A DNA stretch of 28,924 bases from positions 1 to 28,924 of the forward strand of contig CBCXTV010000021.1 of NCBI GenBank assembly GCA_965178125.1. Reading direction: 5' to 3'. Position 1 is the first letter of the stretch, and every line of letters begins with the position of its first letter. Made by a program: the position numbers and the translations under genes. The notes under the pieces are model-generated. The model had not been told where the DNA came from. It worked only from the letters and a program-made list of their open reading frames with translations, and did no database searches. Positions 24,093-28,924 of this stretch are shown in pieces. The stretch comes from Bilabrum cf. latius. Taxonomy: Eukaryota; Bigyra: Bicosoecida; Bigyra; Bicosoecida.

Positions 24093-24603
24093 CCTTAAGG
24101 CACATGGTGATACCTCCGCGGAAGGGAGTACGGCGGGAGCCCCCAAAGGTGACCCGTCCAAAAGGAATCCGGGAGGGACGCCACGGTTGCGAACCAACAG
24201 ACAGGAAATTGAGCAGAAGATAGCCAGTACTCGTGGCGACACCACAGGACGCCCTAGTACGGCCGGAGACCCAAATGGAGACCGGTCCGAAGAGGCGACC
24301 GCAGGGACGCCACGGATGAACCTGGAAGGGACACAAGAAAAAAGGGCCGGAAAAGACGGCCGAAGACGTAAAGACGAAACTGGCAAGAGTACGGCAGGAC
24401 ACCCAAAGGGTGGCCCCCCGGAAAAGCAAGTTACAGACAAGATATACAAGAAAACAAGGAGACCGAGCAACGGACGAAAACCTGGGCAGAGTACGGCAGC
24501 CTCTCCGAAGGGAGGCCCCCGGAAACTCAGGGATACAAGAAACAAGATCCAAGGAAATGGAACCGGCGGATCAGAGCAAGAGGAAACGATCACCAGATCG
24601 TAA
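24019..24603 (+). pseudogene. LINE C-terminal Lys/Gly/Pro-rich tail with STAGxPKG repeats
   Basis: Open frame of 194 residues with four repeats of the form STAG-x-P-(K/N)-G-(D/G), two of them extended to a GTPR end. It is hydrophilic and basic with no enzyme motif. It may be the disordered C-terminus of the LINE protein or the 3' untranslated region that happens to be open; I cannot tell. The opposite strand is open over 313 codons through the same stretch. Confidence 0.45.
24127..24530 (+). repeat. Four AGTACGGC hairpin modules near the LINE 3' end
   Basis: AGTACGGC starts copies at 24127, 24256, 24388 and 24490. The first two run about 60 bp and both end GGGACGCCACGG; the last two are shorter. 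Each has a stem after the start: copy 3 CACCC-AAA-GGGTG (24400-24412), copy 4 GCCTCTC-CGAA-GGGAGGC (24499-24516, one wobble). Copies 1 and 2 are decayed. Loops are AAA or GAA-like and stem sequences differ between copies while remaining paired. Confidence 0.75.
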
Positions 24604-24651
24604 CCGAAACCCAAAACGACCCAAGAAGCCGGAAGTGATACAAGAGAGCCA

Positions 24652-24666
24652 GATGGGCAACCCATC
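24652..24666 (+). repeat. Stem-loop near the LINE 3' end
   Basis: Perfect GATGGG-CAA-CCCATC hairpin. A second GC-rich hairpin lies at about 24711-24735 (GCGCCcGGC / GCCGGCGC). Some LINE RTs recognise 3' stem-loops; a role here is inference. Confidence 0.6.
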
Positions 24667-24759
24667 AAGGGGCGCTGCGGCAAGATAGAGAGAGGGTCGG
24701 GACGTCATACGGCGCCCGGCTCCTACGCCGGCGCTGTCCCGCACCGAGGCATGCGGGGA

Positions 24760-24808
24760 ATCGGCGCAAAAACAAAAAAAAGACGAAAAAAAAATAAAAT
24801 AAACGATG
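24760..24808 (+). repeat. A-rich LINE tail and right target-site duplication
   Basis: A-rich stretch with interruptions (24766-24803), ending ATAAAATAAA and followed directly by CGATG (24804-24808), identical to 3810-3814. Confidence 0.85.
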
Positions 24809-24931
24809 TTCGCCCAACCTGGGCCGTTTTCGGCCGATTTTTTGTCTTCTTTTCGGCGTAGATGTCCTAGTTTCCTCAAAAAAACACAAGATTAATGTTT
24901 TGCAAAGCACGCATACTGCACCTTAATATGA
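24809..24931 (+). mobile_element. TIR element, copy B/D, right part
   Basis: Matches the last about 130 bp of copy C, including CCTGGGCC, TTTTGTCTTCTTTT, GATGTCCTA, TTTGCAAAGCACGCA and the terminal TAATATGA. With 3586-3814 it makes an element of about 352 bp. Confidence 0.85.
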
Positions 24932-25275
24932 CCGAGCACTAATATTTTCCTGTGAAAGGCCGCTCGGATCCGGCAATCGGTTCCGCGCCCCGAGCGTCTC
25001 GTGGCGAGGTCTATGGACGAGCTGGCTCAGCCTGACCCCACTCCGCACCTCGCGTGGCACTCCGCGCCCTTTGCGCATCCATCCACCCCCACCCCCCTTT
25101 GTGTCCAATGACCCCTGTGCAAGCGCGCCGCCACTGGCGAGATCCTGGAGCAAACGCGGATGGCGGAAGAAAGACTCCCCGGCATTGCTCTCCCCAAACA
25201 ATGCTTTCGCTGCGGAGTTCTAGCCTTTCTCATTACGCATGGGCCCCCAATCGCCGATTCGAGACGAGTGCCGGG
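24932..25275. other. No gene seen
   Basis: GC-rich unique sequence after the TIR element. Several frames are open on both strands but none carries a motif or composition that I can support as protein. Confidence 0.5.
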
Positions 25276-25279
25276 TACC

Positions 25280-25605
25280 GATGCCCACCGGCTTGTCTTA
25301 CACGTCAACGGCGTTGTCTCGTGTGCGCCCGCCTCTTTCGCCTTATGCGGCTACGCGGCGGCCTGTCTGTCTTGTGCGCTCGCCGGCTTGCCTTACGCAA
25401 AGGCCCCCTCGTCCTGCATGGCGAACAGGTTGCCTTCTTCGCCGGCCGGCTTGTTTCATGCGCGGACCGGGTTGACCGGCCGCATGAAACAACCCGTCGG
25501 GCGCGCAAGACAAGCCGCTCCGCGTAGGACAACGCAGCCGCGGCGGAAGACAAGCCAGCCGGCGCGTAAGACAAGCAAGCCGGCGCGGAAGAAAGCGACT
25601 GTGCC
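25280..25605. repeat. Inverted array of about 21-bp units
   Basis: The right half (about 25495-25605) has direct units of 21 bp with core GCG(T/G)AAGACAAGCmAGCCGG. The left half (about 25280-25470) has diverged units in the opposite sense (GCCGGCTTGYCTTACGC). The two halves meet near 25475 at CGGACCGGGTTGACCGGCC, so the whole is an imperfect giant hairpin of tandem units. The + frame over the right half encodes KTSxPAR 7-residue repeats. Confidence 0.7.
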
Positions 25606-25639
25606 CACCGCGGGCATCCACCATTCAAACCCAATCACG

Positions 25640-25808
25640 TGAAACCCACGGTCTGGGATCCATGCGCAGGAATCGTGTCATCGTTTCGGCCCTGGCTCGG
25701 GCCCGAAACTGGGCCGGCCTGGGCTGGGGACCGGGGCCGGCGCAGAGAGTCGCATAGAGAATGCCTCTCAGTCAAAATATTATGCAAGCCTTGCTTCGGT
25801 CGGGTGGG
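25640..25808. other. No gene seen
   Basis: Short GC-rich spacer with a small GGGCC-rich patch (about 25690-25740) leading to the next TIR element. Nothing else is recognised. Confidence 0.4.
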
Positions 25809-26205
25809 TCATATTGGGGTGCACTGCGTGTAAGTTGCGGCTCGTGTTACTTGCCGAATTTTGCCGATGTTTGCCGTTTCTTCATTGTTTGCAGATGTTT
25901 GCAAATTTTGGTATTTTTTTACAGGTTAATTTTCTGGGGTTCAAACTTTTTGGGGCGGATTTTTTCTCCAATTTTCACCCGAAATTTCGAAAACTCGCCC
26001 CGGAGGCCGTTTTCGCACCCCGGGAGTGTTTTTTTCGGATTCCTCGTGCTTTTCTCATTAATTTGGTCGGAGTTTCATCCATTTTTGCCCAATCTGGGCC
26101 ATGTTCGGCCTGTTTCTTGTCTTTTTGGACATCGATGTCCTATCCCCTACAGAAAAAGCGCCAGATTCATGCTTTGCAAAGCACGCACATTGCACCCTAA
26201 TATGA
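25809..26205 (+). mobile_element. TIR element, copy C (about 397 bp)
   Basis: Most complete copy in + orientation, from TCATATTGGGGTGCACTGCG to CTTTGCAAAGC...GCACCCTAATATGA. It is opposite in orientation to copy A (348-736) and is the reference that shows copy B/D was split by the LINE. Non-coding. Confidence 0.85.
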
Positions 26206-26835
26206 CTCAACACTAAAATACCTTCTGATGATTCGAGGCTGCCTGGCAAGCTGCGAGACATGAGAGAAGTTGCGATACGGTCGGCGGACGAAACAACGAA
26301 ACTTTTTCGACATGGAGAACGGTGTGGCTAAACTGCGAAGACGCAAAGAACGCCAGAAGGCGGCCCGGATGTGGCGAAAAATCACGATAATCCTGCCAAA
26401 GATGCACAACTTCCGTACTGATCGGGATGAGACGACGACTGCGGGAGGGCACACCGGTTTTCCTCCTGAGCCGGGGGGCCTCGGAATCTTCGGTTCAAGA
26501 GCTGCGCGTCCGAACCACCTCTCGCTGACCCTTCGGTCATGAGCTCCAGACTGTCCCTGGATTTCAACACGCCTCCTCGAAGGAGGCCGCGTCAGCGGGC
26601 TTCTTTGACCGAAATCCCCGCTCGAAGCCATCCGGCCTCTCATCCCCCGTCTCACATGCTCCCCGCTGCGACACTGCAGGCGGGCCGCGGCGAAAGTTCC
26701 TTCGCGCACGGGCCTCGACGAGAGGTCTTAATGAAACTCGGACCGCGTCCTTTCCGGACGCTTAAACCGCCCAGCGCCTGGCTGGGTCTTGACGTGAACA
26801 ATACCGGAGGCGCGCCCGCGCACTCACCGCGGACG
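26206..26835. other. No gene seen; possible 3' end of copia element 2
   Basis: Mixed-composition DNA downstream (in the minus direction) of the second copia element. Its 3' LTR may lie here, but the 5' LTR is outside the window, so it cannot be recognised. No frame has a supported motif. Confidence 0.4.
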
Positions 26836-27096
26836 TCAACGCCTCACCAGCCACGTCGCGACCAGGCCCCTCGCGATGTGCACTTCGTGCAACGCATCCA
26901 AGGGTATCCTGATGCCGGTCGCTTTCCTCATGTCCAACAGCATCCGCGCGCTTACGTCGTCGAGCACCGGGACCTTCCCGCCGTCGACGACCCGACCGAT
27001 GATATCCTCCTTGAGGCCACTCACTCGGTCCCCATACCTGCGCAACACGCTGCGGATCTCGTCGCAGTTCCGCTCCTTCAGCAACTCGTAGACCAC
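26836..27096 (-). pseudogene. SAP-like C-terminal domain of copia element 2
   Basis: Frame-shifted continuation of the RNase H protein, 86 residues from an internal Met. The stretch CDEIRSVLRRYGDRVSGLKED followed by IIGRVV fits the helix-extended-helix pattern of SAP domains (an ELK-like helix, then G-x-x-VSGLK-x-D-I-I), which bind AT-rich DNA. About 45 further residues follow, ending in ARGLVATWLVRR. It is not in frame with the RNase H stretch upstream (shift near 27150). The SAP call rests on pattern only. Confidence 0.5.
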
Positions 27097-27250
27097 GCTC
27101 TTCTGGTCCTTCTTCCCTGGACCGGGCCCCGACCTCCACCGCCGGCTGTGTCAGCTCAGCAGCGGAGTCGAGCCTCGGTCCCTCAAGACATCCTCCGACG
27201 ACTCCGCTCGTCTGAGTCGCCACAAACTCGATCTCACGGTACTTCACCGT

Positions 27251-27955
27251 CAGCTTTAGCATCTCCTTCACCTTCTTCTCGGCTCGCGACACCCTGAAGC
27301 AAGAGAGGATCAACACGAGGTGCACCGCCAAGAAGTAGAACGCGATCGCCCAACCGAAGTAGAAGGGCTGCTCCCGCGTCTCGACCCGGTACAGCACGAC
27401 CTCCTGCTCCTTCATCTCGACTGCCTCGGCGCTCCCCAACCAAGCCAGCAAGGCGGCGGTCACAATCGCCCCCCCGGTGAACCGCAACCCCATCCTGGCC
27501 AGGAGAGTCTTGATCCTGTCGAGCTCGAGGAACTTCGTGCCTATGTCGGCGATGTTCGTCTCCGTCTCAAGCTTCAGCAAGCTGAAGGCCTTCTTCCTCA
27601 ACTCTTGTTGGACCCACATGTGCCGGATCTCCAAGTGGCGCACGCGTCCCGTGCCGATCCGCGCGCACATGCCGCGCCCGGCGCTCGAGTCGCTCCCTAT
27701 CTCCAGCTCGACATCGTACTGGAACTCCTGGAGCAACCGCTTCAACTGCAACCCCATGGCGGCCGCCCTGCCGATCGCCAGGAACTCCGCCTCACCGGAC
27801 GACAGGGCGACGCAATCCTGCGTCGCCGAGCACGTGTCGATGCAATGCCAGCCGAGCATGAGGATCACGCACGTAGTACTCCGACGCGAGACCTCGCATC
27901 CGGCCCAGTCGGAGTCGGCGCTCGCCCGCAAGACTTGGGCCTTCTCCGTCTGCAA
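27251..27955 (-). CDS. copia element 2 RNase H with two hydrophobic segments
   Basis: RNase H of Ty1/copia type with all acidic residues visible: D14 in ADSDWAG, E55 in SSGEAEF, D89 in GSDSSAG and D137 in NIADIGTK. VRHLEIRHMWVQQ lies between the last two, as usual in copia RNase H. After the domain come two hydrophobic segments, residues 161-174 (GGAIVTAALLAWLG) and 198-220 (ending VLILSCF), then a Lys-rich stretch. Potential membrane helices after RNase H are not standard for copia. The frame continues to 26762 in total (397 residues), but past about residue 255 it is low complexity and the better-looking text is in the frame with the SAP-like domain. Confidence 0.8.
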
Positions 27956-28924
27956 CGGGAATCGCCACTCGACGTTGGGGGAACATCGCCACGAACCGGG
28001 CCAAGCGCGTCAGCCTCGCCAACGTCACGTTCGTCGGCCTGGACACGTCCCCCATCACCGTCTTCGCGGCATACTGCAACTCCGGCCGGTCCTGCGCCAA
28101 GTAGATCGCCGTGCCTCCGGCCGACATCACCAAGTGCTTGCCAGCCTCGTCCAACTCGTCCAAGGCGTCCCTGGCGCCATGCCCCGTCGCCTTAGTCCCG
28201 GGGCTCGGCGCGCCCTTGGAATGTTCCAAGCCGAACGTCTGGATCAAGTTGTAGGCATACTTCTCGTCAGCCGACCACGTGAACGCGTTGTCCTCGACGT
28301 CGAACTCGATCCTTCTCTTCAAGTATCGCATCTCCCCCGCGGGCAGCCCCGGCCCGAGCCTCCCCAAGATCTTGATCTCGAAGTTGTTCACCATGACGCC
28401 GTCTATGAAGTCCAGCCCCTTCGCAGTGCCCTGGGCGAGGAAATCGTCTCCGTGACACGTCAGGCTGACGTCGCGCTCGCCGTGGTGAAACGTCGCCGGC
28501 ATGATCTTGCTCGACTCGAAGCCGGCCTTCTCGAACACGTCGACATAGTGCGACTGCCACAACTGGCTCGCCCGTCCGTCCCGTTCACTGCTCGCAGTAG
28601 CCGGAGACAACGGCCAACGGGAGCGATACCGGGTGGAGGCATCATGTAGATCTCCTCGTCGAGCTCGGCATGCAGGAAGGCCACGCTGGCGTCCCACATG
28701 CTCAACTGTCGTGGGCCCTCTCCGGGAGGTGGAGTAACGCGTGGTGCGAGTTCATGTGCTCGACCTCCGTCAACCGACCCTCGCGGACCATTTCCTTGTC
28801 CAGCGGCTCGCCGCTCTTGGCGCCCAAGATCTCGCCCAACTCCGGGACAATGTCCGGCGGCGCTTCCTCAAGCGGGCCGTCCTCCTCGCGGCCGCGGCTA
28901 TCCTACAGCGGCATGACCGCCTCG
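27956..28924 (-). pseudogene. copia element 2 reverse transcriptase, frameshifted
   Basis: From the window edge inward: GEPLDKEMVREGRLTEVEHMN (about 28750-28812) is the usual segment before the copia RT fingers. A stop and an apparent deletion follow. Motif A is WDASVAFLHAELDEEIY (about 28640-28692). After a frameshift near 28600 come QLWQSHYVDVFEKAGF and motif C CHGDDFLAQG (Asp-Asp codons 28443-28448), then KYAYNLIQTFGLE and IYLAQDRPELQYAAKTV, which lead to RNase H. The last shift, near 27985, separates it from the RNase H frame. The fingers and part of the palm are missing, so the enzyme is inactive. Confidence 0.8.

Larger units (their letters stand above)
3815..24803 (+). mobile_element. 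LINE (non-LTR retrotransposon), 5'-truncated, interrupted by an LTR element
   Basis: The LINE occupies 3815-8442 and 23384-24803, about 6.05 kb once the inserted LTR element (8443-23383) is discounted. It begins inside the endonuclease domain, as expected for 5' truncation. It runs through reverse transcriptase, a zf-RVT finger, RNase H and a Cys/His module array, and ends in an A-rich tail before a CGATG duplication. Its coding strand is purine-rich, unlike the GC-rich surroundings. The frame breaks at many points, so this copy is defective. Integration by target-primed reverse transcription is known for such elements; that this copy used it is inferred from the tail and the duplication. Confidence 0.9.
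26836..28924 (-). mobile_element. Second copia-type element, 3' part, truncated by window edge
   Basis: Minus-strand RT, RNase H and a C-terminal extension of a different Ty1/copia lineage from the 14.9-kb element: motif C is CHGDDF instead of KHVDD, RNase H has the ADSDWAG/SSGEAE form, and hairpins of the GTGCC family are absent. The 5' half, including integrase and gag, lies beyond the window. Frameshifts near 28600, 27985 and 27150 and a missing block before motif A show decay. Confidence 0.85.

Noticed and set aside
23742-24683. 313-codon open frame on the minus strand through the LINE 3' end
   Set aside because: It lies opposite a purine-rich strand that rarely forms stops in reverse. 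The product is Phe/Leu/Ser/Pro-rich with no motif, and the + strand holds the LINE modules.
24652-24735. tRNA-like structure at the LINE 3' end, as in some SINE/LINE pairs
   Set aside because: Two separate hairpins are present, but no A-box or B-box promoter pattern or cloverleaf could be made.
25160-25642. Basic protein with KTSxPAR repeats, possibly a dinoflagellate histone-like protein
   Set aside because: The repeat is the right half of an inverted tandem array, the upstream part of the frame is unremarkable, and the counterpart half does not preserve the frame.
26197-26709. 170-codon minus-strand open frame
   Set aside because: It overlaps the end of the TIR element and has no motif or composition suggesting protein.

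Overview
This window looks like non-genic nuclear DNA of a large, repeat-filled eukaryotic genome, most likely a dinoflagellate (inference, about 0.75). The reasons are: two Ty1/copia-type pol genes whose layout (tandem CPGC...PGEC fingers, HVDD or HGDDF reverse transcriptase) I associate with dinoflagellate elements; a LINE of APE-endonuclease/RT/RNase H type; high GC with AT-rich islands; and no bacterial-style operon, rRNA or tRNA. I find no convincing host gene. Almost everything recognisable is a mobile element or a fold-back repeat.

Layout. Positions 1-3585 are a patchwork of GGGCCC arrays, a 389-bp terminal-inverted-repeat (TIR) element (348-736), two large inverted repeats (978-1276 and 1831-2250) and pyrimidine-rich low-complexity DNA. 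From 3586 to 24931 there are three elements nested inside one another. The outermost is a TIR element split into 3586-3814 and 24809-24931. It was interrupted by a 5'-truncated LINE (+ strand, 3815-8442 plus 23384-24803), which has a CGATG target-site duplication and an A-rich tail. The LINE in turn was interrupted by a Ty1/copia-like LTR element (- strand, 8443-23383) with 181-bp LTRs differing at 3 positions. Positions 24932-25808 hold an inverted array of 21-bp units. Another TIR copy lies at 25809-26205, and a second, different copia-type element (- strand, 26836 to the window end) is cut off by the window edge.

The big copia element reads, in its own direction: LTR, primer binding site matching an initiator-Met tRNA 3' end, gag, in-frame UAG, zinc knuckle + RING-H2 + aspartic protease, in-frame UGA, two Rossmann-like domains and a CPGC finger, +1 frameshift, second finger, integrase, RT, RNase H (frameshifted), about 4.4 kb of Pro/Ala-rich post-pol sequence, LTR. 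It carries about 30 short hairpins with a conserved core GTGCC...GGCAC and a single bulged T at the same place. Their outer stems differ in sequence but stay complementary, and many lie inside coding sequence. I consider this hairpin family the most interesting feature.

The LINE has its own oddities. Its C-terminal region encodes at least five modules with exact H-x10-C-x2-C spacing, split by the copia insertion, and its 3' end has four copies of another hairpin-bearing repeat. All domain assignments come from reading motifs by eye; no database search was possible.
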